Source: Eudromia elegans
Taxonomy: Eukaryota; Chordata; Aves; Tinamiformes; Tinamidae
Assembly: GCA_003342815.1 (NCBI GenBank)
Contig: PTEX01000015.1
Span: 7,342,936 to 7,406,935 of the forward strand
Direction of reading: 5' to 3'
DNA: 64,000 nucleotides
The notes below the pieces were generated by a model that was not told the DNA's origin, made no database searches, and saw only the letters and a program-made list of their open reading frames with translations. A program made the translations under genes and the position numbers. Below, piece by piece: positions 1 to 12,230 of the stretch (position 1 is the first letter of the stretch; each line of letters starts with the position of its first letter).

Positions 1-183
1 GACAATATTTTAAAATTTAAGCCTCTTAGTTACTCTGCTATTTACAATGGACTTCCTAAGTCACTTTACATTCCTTAAAGTGGACTTCAGAATTTCAGCA
101 CCAGAATACATTATTGTTTTGGAGATTTCCTTTCTGATTCTTTGTAACAGTGGAACTGCGAAATTCAGGTTCACAGTCACAGG

Positions 184-780
184 TCACAGAATCAGAGAAT
201 GGTTGAGTTTGGAAGGGACCTCTAGAGATCATCTAGTCCACCTCGTCCTGCTCCAGTAGGGACCCCTAGAGCGTATTGCACAGGATCATATCCAGGCAGG
301 TCTTGAATATCTCCAGAGAAGGAAACTCCACAACCTCTCTGTGCAGCCTTTTCCAGTGCTTTGTCACAGTAACAGTAAGGAAGTTCTTCCTTCAGGAAGA
401 AGCTCTTCCTCCTACAGAAAGTAAAGAACTTTCCATTTTTCAATTTGTACCCATTATCTCTTGACCTATTGCTAGCCACCATTGAGAAGAGTTTGGCCCC
501 ATCCTCCTTACATCCTTCCCTCAGGTATTTATACGTGTTGATAGGATCCCCTCTCAATCTTCTCTTCTCCAAGTTAAACAGGCCCAGCTCGCTTAGTCTT
601 TCCTCATACAATAGATGCACCCGTCCCTTAATCATCTTCGTTGCTCTATGCTGGACCTCTCTAGAAGCTCCACATCCCTCTTGTGCTGGAGAGCCCAGAA
701 CTGCACCCAGTATTCCAGGTACATCCTCACTAAAGCTGAGGAGAATGAGGGGATCACGTCCTTTGACCTGGAAATATTTT
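184..780 (-). mobile_element. CR1 LINE fragment, 5'-truncated, 3' end at left
   Basis: This is a minus-strand CR1 non-LTR retrotransposon copy. Its left edge is the reverse complement of the CR1 3' end: CAGAATCAGAGAATGG, then GGAAGGGACCTCTAGAGATC and CTAGTCCA. Read on the minus strand it encodes the C-terminal part of ORF2 after the reverse-transcriptase core. Recognisable peptides are [43 protein letters not shown] and YKYLREGCKEDGAKLFS. The frame changes near position 632 and again near the HW/LPREVVE segment, so the copy cannot be functional. The element fades out near 780, which fits the 5' truncation typical of CR1. It is more diverged than the copy at 33006-33308, so it is probably older; that is an inference from visible mismatches. 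Confidence 0.95.
222..780 (-). pseudogene. CR1 ORF2 C-terminal remnant (frameshifted)
   Basis: This is the decayed coding part of the CR1 copy at 184-780. CR1 ORF2 normally encodes an endonuclease and a reverse transcriptase that copy the element's RNA into DNA at the target site. Only the region downstream of the polymerase catalytic motifs remains here. It lies in two frames: about 222-635 carries the [15 protein letters not shown] block, and about 632-780 carries the [20 protein letters not shown] block. No endonuclease or FADD catalytic motif is present. The product would be inactive. Confidence 0.85.
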
Positions 781-3127
781 TAGTCATGACTAGGTTCGGA
801 TTGCTATCCCGGGATATGAGCATGGGCACTTTAATTCTGCATCAGAAGCTCTTTTCTTTATTTCTAAGAACTAGACTGAAAAAAGTGTGCAAAGATCTGT
901 GGGAGTTCTGAAGTTTTATCTATTTACATGACTCTGCTTATTGGGATACCCTATTCTAAATATGAGATTTCAGAAGATATGGCAAAAATGAACCTTTTTT
1001 TCAGGGAACCTAAAAAGTTTGAATGAATATATGAGTAAGAAATTTTTTTTTTCTGCTAATTAAGAGGAATGTAGTGGATTATCACCTTTATGAAAAAAAA
1101 AAAACCAGCTTTCATTTGTTCCTGTGTAAACTAACAAAGAAATTAGATTAAATTATATTCACTCTAACATAGGTAATGAGAAACCAGAATAAAATTAAAA
1201 CTGGAAGACACAGTACTAGATTATCCTTAAAAAGGCTAATTCATGGAGAAGTTAGAGCTCTCCAGGGAAAAAGGCTAAGAATTAAGAGCTTTCCATACGG
1301 AAAAAAAAAATGTTAATCACTAGTAGGTAGATTTGTGACTGAATGGCATATTGCTTTTTGTATTCTCTCGTGCAAAATGCTGCTGTCTTTTAAAAAAGAC
1401 TGTAGGAATTTTTTTGGCTTGCTTCCAGTTTATCAAAATTGATAGTGGTCATAGAACAGGAAAAAATAAGTAGTAAAGTTGATATATTTGAATCTAGCCT
1501 TAAAATTCAACAATAATACTTAACTCTTTGAGCGAGCCTCTATTTTATTAAGTATTTCAAAGCAATATAATTAATTTATTACTGGCAATTAATGCACTCA
1601 TAGCAATATCCTTGAACAAGGAATGTAACTCAAGAGATTATGTTTACTAAAAAAATAAAAATACAGGACTGTATGACACTATGTCAATCCCTCATAAAGG
1701 GATATTTGATACCCAATATTTGAATGTCTATATGGAATGAGAATGTATTTATCAGAAACAAGAGCAAGATTATGAGCCTAGTTTTTTGTACTATAAAAGA
1801 GCTGCTATAGCATACACACAGTAAAAACTGATGATAGAATTTATCAAGTTTTGATTTGTTTTTTCCTAATAAACCACTTATAAGCAGGAAGAGTCCCTTT
1901 GTCTTCTTTGTGACACTCTAACATAGTCTGGCAAAATAAGTTCATTGTTCATTACAGAAATGCCACCAAAAGGCTCCTTTCAAACAGCTTTGTGTATTTC
2001 AACTGGGATAAAAAAGAAAGAGAAAAAAAATCTGAGTGGTGTTTTCCACAGTCCTACACTTCAATTCTAATATACTGTTATTACCAGTATTGCAGAAAAA
2101 AAAAATGTTTCTTACTGTGCTGCCAGTTAGACCAACATCACTTGGGAAATATCATAGCCACCTTTACTGTGGCAACTGTGTTATTTTATACATAGGTATG
2201 TCTTAAAGAGCCTTATATCTGTCAAGCTTTCTAGGAGTGCATTACTTTCCACTCCGGTAAGAGTCTTCTTTTATATCTTCTATATGATGTAACATATCCT
2301 TATTTACCAATTTGTCCATTTGTAGTTTAATAGTGTCTTTCCCCAGCTTTAAAAAATTCTAATAGCATCTTCTCAAGGCATTGGTCATTGCCCTTCATTT
2401 TCTTTTTACCTTTAAACCTGCGCAATTAACTTCTGTCACCTTAAAAGCCTTCCACACAACACGTTGCTCCAGTTGTTGAAGCATATGTAATTACATCCAA
2501 CAGAACCTGTCCTGGGGCAAGCTGGTTTCATACATTTTTTATACCATCTTTTTTCATTATTTAAACAGAGTGAAATCTTTAGGACAGCGTGATTAAGCTG
2601 AAATTTGAACTATTCAAGGTATGTTGCTCAGAGAAAAGGCAGGCTCCTGCCATTCCTACTGTGAGCTAAATTTTTTTTTCTCATTTTGTAAGTAAGAAAA
2701 CTTTCAATCTACTTGGCACCAATATTTGCCACATATCCAAGACTGTCATCATTATGATTTTTCATGACTCCATATTAGGGTTCATTAGTACTTTATGGAT
2801 TGGGTTGTAGCTTAATTCTGTGGAAATAAGCCAGCGATTAATAACACATTACAAGCCTATCTAAAAATCTTTTCTGACATTACTGAAGAAATTCTGTAAA
2901 GACAAATTTGAGAAGTTAAAATGAATCGGGCAAATGTTATGCAAACAATTCCAGTGAGGTATTTCTTCACTCTTAAGAACTCATAACTGCCAGTGCAGAA
3001 TACATGGATAAATGTTGTAAACTGATTACTAAAGCTTGCTGAGATGGGAATTTCTGCTTCATGGGACATTCCAGATTGGAAGGGAACAAAAGACCAACAC
3101 TGCAGCTTCCTGCTTTGCAGAACAAAC
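781..3127. other. AT-rich non-coding DNA, no gene seen
   Basis: This stretch is AT-rich and mostly unique, with short A and T runs (for example near 1095, 1300 and 2095). I see no coding exon, RNA gene or recognisable transposon. The segment 781-860 just past the CR1 might contain a few more diverged CR1 bases, but I could not align it. Confidence 0.6.
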
Positions 3128-3451
3128 TATTTTGGGCATAACCTCACCCACAGCCAGGCGAGCTGGGCAGCCTGCCAGTTAGCCGGAGAGCTGAGCAGCA
3201 GGTAAATCATCCAGCAGGCAAAGTGAAGAGTGGGCAGGCAGCCAGGCAGGCAGCTTGCAGGTCCATCTGTCAGTCAGGCAGCCAAAGACCCGGCAAGCAA
3301 AGCTGGTAGTTGTCTCTCCAACTGCTCAGTGGGACAGGCTGGAAGCTGCTCAGCCAAGCAACTCACCTGCTTGCCAGGGCAGCAAGCAGGGTAGCCCTGC
3401 TCCCTGCTGGTTTCTATCAATGACTCCCAAGGAATGCATGTATTTTGGGCA
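3128..3451. repeat. GC-rich block of CAGGCAG/CAGCC motifs between 11-base direct repeats
   Basis: A roughly 300-base segment is clearly richer in G and C than the AT-rich DNA on both sides. It is full of short related words such as GGCAGCC, CAGGCAG, AGCAGG and GCAAGCA, densest at 3232-3254. The same 11-mer, TATTTTGGGCA, lies at 3128-3138 and 3441-3451 on either side. This arrangement resembles a target-site duplication around an inserted sequence. However, there is no poly-A tail, no terminal inverted repeat and no protein-coding match that I recognise. It could instead be a degenerate minisatellite whose flanking repeat is a coincidence. Confidence 0.5.
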
Positions 3452-3523
3452 AAAGTGTCAATTCTAATCTCCTGACATGAAAATATTCCCGGAGAATATG
3501 TTTCAAATAGCTCTACTTCTTAC

Positions 3524-3549
3524 AAAAAAAAAAAAAAAAGAAAAAAAAA
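3524..3549. repeat. A-rich run
   Basis: Two adenine runs are separated by a single G just right of the GC-rich block. This is simple low-complexity sequence. It is not directly attached to the block, so it is weak evidence for a retroposed tail. Confidence 0.8.
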
Positions 3550-6500
3550 TAATTTCATATATTCAATGGATAGCTGGATAGCTACAGTGATAGGCTTAGT
3601 TGTCTGCAGAAACACCTAGATTGAATTTAGGACCTTTGATTTTCAATCAGGAAATGTGACTTACCTGCTACCAACTTGCATGTAACTCACCATTCAAGCT
3701 GATATTTTCAAGGTGTTCTGTTTTTGTGTATTTGCACATTCCACATTCATCACCTTTCTACATTTAACCACCTAATTTCAGGAGGGATCAAAAAATTAGT
3801 CATTTTTTGGTCTAAGTCTCTGATTAAATTTTGCTTGGTGAGTGTTCTTAGAGTAATCTCTAGTTGTCAGAGTCCAGTTCTCTCTCACGAGGTTCTTTCT
3901 GATATTCTCTGCATACAGAGAGTGTAAGGTTTAATATAAAAGTTTATTTTTATATTAAGATATTTGATGTTACATGGGATTTTTAACTTAGCAGTGTGAT
4001 TCTGCATTATAATTCAATCACATCTCCTCTGAGACTTCTTCTGTAGTAGGGGTTATTGGTCACTCAAACTAGGTGACCCTAAAAATCAGAGTTGCAGTAT
4101 ACTGATGTTATAAAAAGGTATTACATTTTCTACTTAGAAAAACAGCTATTTCATTTACTGAGGACAGGACAGACCTGGGACCTCCTCCTAGAAAGTGGAA
4201 AATGTTTGCTTGCCTTGTGGAAGTGACTGAGTAGGGTAGAAATATTTGAGATTAGAAAGCCGGCACATGGAAAGTTTCTGGCTTTCACCTCTTGGTGTGT
4301 GTGGTCTGTGTTCTCATTCTTAGGTCTGCTTCTATATTTTATAGTAAGGAGTCATTAGATAAAATGGAAGAGTTTGAGAACAAGGATTAGAACCCTATCT
4401 GCCAGTCACAGGTGAGCATTCACTGGGCATATATTGTTATTCATATTAACATTTTTCTTCCTGAAATTCATAATTTCTACTGAGTATCCCAGACTTCATG
4501 GTTGGAGTAGAAAATACTAAACCCACCATATTCTATGGGGTAAGGACACTCCTTCTGATCATAGATGCTGATTTTAACACCAGTCTCTCAAAACTTTTTT
4601 ATTTACCTAAAAGATGAGTGATGCTGCACTTGCCCGAGTTGCTTTAAAAGACTGAACTCCTTTCAGAGAGTCTGTGGCTACATGCTCAGGAGAGCTCAAA
4701 ATGAAGGCAGTACCAGAGACACATCTGGAGTCACCTGATTAATCATTCATCCAGTGGTCAAAAGGCCTGGGATTCTGTGACCCCTTTCTCTCACTTCCCA
4801 AAATGTTATGTCCATGCTACAATTTTGGGCTGTGTTTCAAGGCCAGAAGGGCATAGCGGCAGCTTGTCTCTAAAGTCTGAATTTGTTTTGTGTGTGCAAG
4901 CTGGCTGTGTGTATGGAAAGTGATCAGTATTATTCAAGATATCATATTTCAGAAAAATAAAAAAAAAAATCAAAATTCTGCAAAGCTCAAATTTATTAGC
5001 ATTTTAACTGGTTGTTTGTAAGCTTCATAGAACTTGGTTTGGTAGCACAGTGTGAAGACTTGTGACCTGGGCTCTTGCTCATATTGTTCTGAACAGTGTA
5101 GCTCTGTAGTCTAGTTTCATACTCACTAAACTAAACTGGCTGTCATATGAAGGACTCACTACTTTTTGATTATACACAAGGTCAAAACCAGGAATGAATA
5201 GGATGAAGCAGGAGGAATCCTGCTGATTTTTACTTCAAATAGAAATTGTTAAAGAGTCAAGAGACTGACATATGAAAGAGAGGCTTAGGAAGACAAAAGA
5301 AAAGAAAACGAGTGAGAAGAAGAGGGAACTGAAAACATAAAAAGAGTTTAAAACTTTAAAGAGGAGAAAGTTTAGGATTCATGGGAATCATATATGGAAG
5401 AGATATTTTTTTCTTTCTTGTGTCTTTTCAGGTTAAACAGTTAATCAAATACTAAACAGCACTCCCAAATTGATAATCTAGCTAAACTTCTTATAAAATA
5501 TGTAATAAGTCAATGATATATGTTTTTAATGTACTGTTAGCAAGGAATATGAATGCTGACTGCAAGAGGCAGATACCAGGTCAGAAGTCAAAAACTCATG
5601 GAATGAAGAAGGCTTTTCTGGAAAGTCAGAAAGCAATTTCCTTCATACAATGCTTCACCTGAAGATTGCCACTAGTTGGCAAACACATTGATCCAACATG
5701 TTCATCCTGAATGCTTGTATCCCGAGAAAAGCATGGAGCAGTTTTATTCAGTCTTCTTTTGAGGGCTCAGCATACAATTGCCTAGTCAAAAAGTCAATTT
5801 TTTTACCTCAAGATAATTCCTCTGCTTTTCTGGACTTTTCTGTTTGATAAACTGTTACTATGATAAAGTGTCACAATAGCAGAAAGATTTCCTATGCTTT
5901 GAAATAATGGACAAATGATCCCTTGCATTTTAGGAAGTACTAGCAAGAATTCTTTTTCCCTCTTATTATCTCATGCAACCAAGCCAATTAGTGAGACTGT
6001 TAGAGAGTCTTGAGATCTCTCTTTGGATATATTCTCAACTGGAATGTCCATTTTGGAGGAAGAAATTTGACACAGTACACTGGGAGTCAATCTCTCTCTC
6101 TCTGTCGCCCCTACAGAAGATTTTCTGAGTCTCAGTGACTGGCCCACACTAAACAAATGTGACTGAACAATGAATCACCTCTCCTGTCCTCAGTGCTTTA
6201 GTAGAAATGAAAGAAACAAAAGACTCTGAAGGGATCAAAGGCAGTAATGAAGATGTCATGATAATGTCACTCTATAATTATATTTGATTTGATTTGATGC
6301 TGCTTATTTTAGAATCACTGTTCTACCATGATAACATATCTTGACTGTTTCTCATTTGTACCACTTGATTAATGCAAAGAAAGTTAACCTCAGTTCTCCT
6401 GTTGGAAATTTCAGTGACACAAAACCAGTCCCTCTCAATGGGAAGACCAGGGAACCAGTTCTTCTCAGCAGCCCCAGGGAAGAAGGAACAAGAGATAATT

Positions 6501-9500
6501 CTAGTACTCAATACTATTAGTATGTGACCAAAAAAAGACAATATTTTCAAAAATAAACAAAAAGTATTAAAAGGACATCTTTCAGCTTCTGTTGGGATTT
6601 AATTATATCTTTTCATCTATACAGTAATTTTCAACCCGGAGCATATGGGCAATTGAAGTACTGAGAAATTTTCAAGAGACCACTGAAACCCAAGACTTTT
6701 ATGGAAAGCGTAAACACACAACATAGGATCATTTGGCTCCACTATGAAATTTTCAGCATTCAAAGAAAGACAATCAAATCTTATGATTCACAACAAAGTA
6801 TCTTTGCAACACAAATATTCACAAATATGACATGGAAGTGGCATAAGGACTCTCTAATGGAGAATGGTCATAAGCACAGTATGGAAACAGATAAACAACA
6901 AAAACTGAACACAGCCACATAAATGACATATTTTTGTCAAGTTTTAATTGCAATAGGATTCTTGGTGTGTTTATATTTTTAAAGTTGATTCTGCTTTAGC
7001 AATCTTTTGATGTCTTCATGATGTTTTGATGAAGCAAAATGCTCGATATACATTCCTTCTTTTGTTATTCTAAAATTTTGCCCTTTATAATTTTTTCTTT
7101 ACTTAATTAAACATACTTGATCGTATGAACTTATTTTCTATCTCCTTCTATCTTGTGGAAAAGAGGACAAAGAAAAGGCTGAAGTTAACACCTTTCTTTA
7201 TGAGCAATAGCTGTGATACTACAATGCTCAAGCGGGATGTGATATTGATCTTGTACTGTTATTTGGAGCAAACATAATTATAGCTGTTTTGTTTGCACTG
7301 CTCAGTAACACTACAGGGCCTGACAATTGCATGAGCATCTCAGGAGGAAAAAAGGAACTTGTAAAAATATGGTTCAAAGCTTTGCAAAGTATATGCATTT
7401 TTGGTACCTTGCTTTGTACTGCTGCTAAATATACTGAACAAATTCACTTCTCAGTCTATTTATGAACCGGTTGTATTCTACTTACATACATCAGATCTGA
7501 ATATAAATTATAATATCCTGTTGAAATTTAAAAGTAAGCAGAGGAACTATTTGTAGATGAGGTAACATGATCAGAAGCCTGGAAACAGAAGATTCTCTTC
7601 CTGACTATCAAGATCTGCTTTCATGATCCTAAGTAATTTCATCTTCAGCCCTTTTTAATTTGCAATGCTTGCTTTATCTAGCTATGCTGACTTTTTCCTG
7701 GGGTTCCCTTTCTCTTTCCCCTTCTTCTTGAGAAGTTCTAGTAACATAATGGCTGGAATGTCTTAAGTACTAATATACATTATAGAATTATGGCTAGAGT
7801 AGAATATTCTGCCAATATATTTGCCAGTGTAAATTGTTCTAAACAGGACAGTTATATTAACTAATGAGTGGACTTAAACTTAGATGGTGTGCCTCAGAAA
7901 GCTGAGGATTAAAGCTAAAACACCAGGTCTGCAACATTAAGGTACAAAATCTGAACTATGGTGCTTTTGCACACCATGTGTTGTATAATGCTTAAGTAGA
8001 TGTGCTTATCTTCCTTGTATGAACTGTGCCAATTGTAATGTTCTCTAAAACTCAGAGAGAGTGGAGTGGAGGGAAGGCACTTATTCTGTGAAATAGAACT
8101 GACATTGTAGACTTTAATATTACAAGCTGCTGCAATGAATTGGAGGTTGTTATGGTTTTAAAATCTCTCTGTTAGGATGTCAAAGGTCTTGGTCTCAGCA
8201 CCACGGTTAAACATAGGCTTCAATCAGCGTTCAGTACACATGTAATCCACTGATATCAAACAAACTGTTTTTTTATTGTTAAAGAGGAAATATAGTGGTA
8301 TAATATTTCTCACTGTACATACTGTGAATAAGTCTAGCATATTTGAATGAAATATTTACATTAAACCTTTCTCCAACATTTAATGTTATCACCACTGGAG
8401 TTCAGAAAACCTAATAAGAAATAAAGCTTCCATCTTGGTCCCATTGATGGTGCCTCCAGTATATTCTGTGACATGATTATGTCACTTAAACTCTCCACAT
8501 TTCTGTTTATGTGTTAGCAAAAGATTAAGATTTAAATATGTCACCTAACAGATATTTAAATAATTGATTAAAAACAACAACCAAATTGCTGAATGAAATT
8601 ATGCTAAAAATACCACCTACAGCATATATTTGTGGTAACAATAAAATAAGATCTGCCATTGGAAAAGAGGCTATTCTTAAAGTCTTGTCGAATTATGACC
8701 ATCCTAGTTCACTCCTGCACCTATTAAACAAATTAATTTTGAGGAGACCTCAGAGGAGATGTCAAAGTTCAAATCAACATCTTTTCTTTTTCTGAGAATA
8801 ATATTAAAGTATAACGACTAGCTTGTGTTTAAAGATATATTTCAGGCACCAAAGATCAGACTGTGCTTTAGGAATGACCCATTTTAAAGTGCTCTGCATA
8901 AAAACAATGAGCAAATAGAGCAGAGGACATACACTTATAAAAGTATTGTAACATTGTGAAGAGATAACTGGGTGTGTAACAAGATAAGGCAAAATAGTGA
9001 AGATGTAGATGAAATAGAAAACAGTAGATATTTAATTGCTTTGATCCTTTCACTACGCTAATTCTTTTGTTTCTTAAGTCATGACTCAAATGTTTTTTCC
9101 TTTGGAGTGCCTTTTTAATTTGGCTTGTATTGTAACTTGCTTTTTGTCTATATCAATACATCATAAGAACACTATATAAAGTCACAGGATTTGAAAAACT
9201 AGTATAGTTATTCTTTCACTGAAGACAAGATCAGCTGTGCCTGTATCATTCCTTTTTCTAACCTCCATTGAGGGTTGCTTTACAAAACACTTAAACAACT
9301 CTTAGATTTTACAAGGTGCACAGTTTAGCATTTTCTCTAGTGTTTAATCTGAAACTGTAACTGCTCAGAATTCATCAGCTGCTTCTTTAAATACATTGAG
9401 ATGAGTTTAAGCTCATCAATTCCAACAGATTTGAAAATATGTCTCTTACTCAAAAGGTCTCTCACCTGTGTCTAGACCAGATTGAGACCATAATCCCAAG

Positions 9501-9568
9501 TCCCATATGGTTGTGATAGCTGCCTATGACATCTAGCCTTTCTGACAGCATTGCAATGTTCTTAAATA
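3550..9568. other. AT-rich non-coding DNA, no gene seen
   Basis: About 6 kb of AT-rich, largely unique sequence. It includes a short (TC)n run at 6091-6103. Open frames are all short and show no recognisable domain. I see no transposon ends, RNA gene or clear exon. Confidence 0.6.
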
Positions 9569-9600
9569 CTTTCTTTTTTTTTCTTTTCTTTTCTTTGCAG
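9569..9600 (+). other. Polypyrimidine tract ending in CAG (splice-acceptor-like)
   Basis: A nearly uninterrupted run of T and C about 28 bases long ends in TTTGCAG, the shape of a vertebrate 3' splice site on the plus strand. The sequence after it stays open for only about 30 codons in its best frame, with no recognised protein. It may be a chance low-complexity tract or the acceptor of a non-coding or terminal exon. Confidence 0.25.
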
Positions 9601-12044
9601 CATCATTTATCAATACTTTATCTTGTCCACTGAAGAACGGGCAAGCTTTTTCCATTGTGATCTTCCTATTACTAGTAAATTTATACTGATTTGAGTTCTT
9701 CTGATTGTGAGACATCATTGCTGTCCATAAACCTCTTCAATGTTATTACGTGATTTTTTTTTAAGTTGTTCTTAGAAACCTAATCTTCTTGCATATTTCT
9801 TTATTACATGTGTGTTCAATGTATACTTAGTCAAGATATTTTTCTGGTAGACAGATTTTTACCTTTTCATCTGTAATGAGATACTTGAAACTTGCATCCT
9901 TAACATTTTTTTTTCAAATATCAGGTATAGAATTGAATGAGCAACATGACAATGACAGTTAGGAATTCTGAGTTTACTGCAATTGTTTTCCTGAAATCTT
10001 TTATTTATTTATTTATTTAGCATCTTAGTCTAGTGAATCATAAACCCAATCATTTCATGAACACTTTTGTTCACGTTATTATTCATATTGACATTATAAA
10101 GCAGATCCTTTGGATTCATTTAAATAAATGTAAAGGAAATTTCGGTTCAGTATGAGAGACCAAATCAATACTTCCTGTCTCTTCGTCTTTCATCAGTTTT
10201 GAGAATTAAATCTGTTCCAAGGCTTTTGTCAACTTGCTTATACTTAGTTCTGTTATGTTCTCCCATAGTTTAGTACCTTCCTAAGCAGTTGGCATCTCAC
10301 TGGGAGAGAGTCAATGGGAGAGTGCAGGCCATCCTTATTTGATTTCACAGGCTGTCTTCTCTCTATGAAGTGATCTAAGTCTATTTGATAATAACATTTA
10401 TATTAAAACTTTACTTCTGGAATGCGCCTGTTCCTGATGCTCCAGTAAAACGACTACCTACTACTTACTACTACCTGAGTTTTTCTAAGTGGGCTCACAG
10501 ATCTCAAGTCACTTTTGATTTCACATTTTCCATAATATTCCTAGTGTTCATGTGAAAGAGCCACATGGGACAGCTCTCTTCTTCATAGATGAGAAAATTT
10601 TTGTTTTCAAAGTGCCTGATTCACTCAATCCTTTTCAGCCTACCTCCTCTGTGCTGTGCTGCTTTTCCTTTATTTTTTTCCAGCTTTACTTGCTTTCCAG
10701 GAGAGCATAATTCTTCCTCATCTCAAAGAGTGGTTACTGCGAGATGGAACACATCTAGTTTTAGTTGCTTAGTGTGGTATTTAACCACTTTTAATACATC
10801 ATTTAAAACATGTTATGGCATAAACTAATACAGAAATATGGCTTTAAATAGTCATTATTTCTCAAAAATATCAGAATAAATTGTTGGTATGATATAAGAC
10901 ATGTCATGCAATAATGGAAAATCTGATTCAAAATCCTATAGACTTTCTGAAATTCTCTAATGTTCTGTAAAAAGCAGCCTTTTCATATTGATTCACCTAT
11001 TGTATTTATAAGACAAAGATTTCTACCCAGGGTAATTATCCCTTAGGAAGATAATTATATCTATAAAACATCCATTTTGTCTTTGTAAAAGTCTGCCAGA
11101 TGGTTGCACTCTACAGACACAATATTTTTTGGATTATTGCTAATTGAAACATCAAAACTCAAGGAATCTATACTGCTGCTCCCTTCTACAGCTCTAGAGC
11201 TGTGAATTTACATGGTAGTGCACTATTTAAAGATATTTTCATATGTTAAAAACAAAGAAGACATAAAATAACAATGTCAGCAAAACTTTCTAGGAAGTAC
11301 TGCTTAGAGGAAGAAGGAGGAAGAAAAGTGTTTCCACTAGCTTCACATTTTAAATAAAATGTTTCCTATTATCTTCTTTTAATATGGAAGGAGATACTTA
11401 TTACTGAAAATTAAGCACATCAATATATTAAAAAGTCAGGAATCAGAATACACATTCAGAATTAATCAGCAACATTCAAACTCAAAGATGTCCCAGACAG
11501 ACTCAAAAATCCAATATAAAGCAAGACAGCATATAAAAGCATGACAGAAGAATTTGAAGAATTTGAATTTGGTACGTAACAGAAGAATGAAATCTGAAAA
11601 CCTGAAAATCAGCTAAGGTGACTCTTGTTAATTTATTAATGGATTTCAATCTCTACCAGAAATAAATTCTATTTCATAGCTCCTGAAATATAAGTTAAAA
11701 TGATCACCAAATTTGGAATGGGAAAGAAAATTTTGTGTGCACCAAATGGTACTGGCAGATGGTAATTTAGTAAATTTAGTCAACAGGCACAGGAAGACTT
11801 AACTGATACTGCTTTTTTGTTGTTGTCGTTATTATATGCCTATTTAAACAATATTTTTATTATTATGCATAGAATAACAGAAACCTTACTTCTGGATAAA
11901 TTACATCTATATTGGAAAGTCTGCTCTTATATTACAGCTCCACTTGCTAAAGAGGTTATTTGTTTCTCATGAAGTCAAGAATATTAATTTCTAAGGATTG
12001 CCTTACATGGAAAGTGGTATGCCAGATGCAGTGCAAAATGCTAC
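9601..12044. other. AT-rich non-coding DNA with a short (TTTA)n
   Basis: AT-rich unique sequence. A short (TTTA)n run lies at 10000-10019, and a perfect 12-base palindrome AGCTCTAGAGCT lies near 11190-11202. No gene or transposon is recognisable. Confidence 0.6.
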
Positions 12045-12067
12045 TTTTTTTTTTTTTTTTTTTTTTT
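12045..12067. repeat. Poly-T run (23 T)
   Basis: Twenty-three consecutive T lie about 65 bases left of the (TTTTA)n array. On the minus strand this is a poly-A, so the pair could be the old tail of a retroposed sequence; no retroposon body is recognisable beside it. Confidence 0.9.
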
Positions 12068-12131
12068 CCCAGACCAGGAAAATCTAGAAACATTAGGACC
12101 CCTCAGAACTAGTTAAAGCAAGCAAAACTAA

Positions 12132-12230
12132 ATTATTTTATTTTATTTTATTTTATTTTATTTTATTTTATTTTATTTTATTTTATTTTATTTTATTTTA
12201 TTTTATTTTATTTTATTTTATTTTATTTTT
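12132..12230. repeat. (TTTTA)n microsatellite
   Basis: About 20 near-perfect copies of the pentamer ATTTT in tandem, ending in a longer T run. The array shows almost no interruptions, which suggests it is young or still changing in length. Confidence 0.97.
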
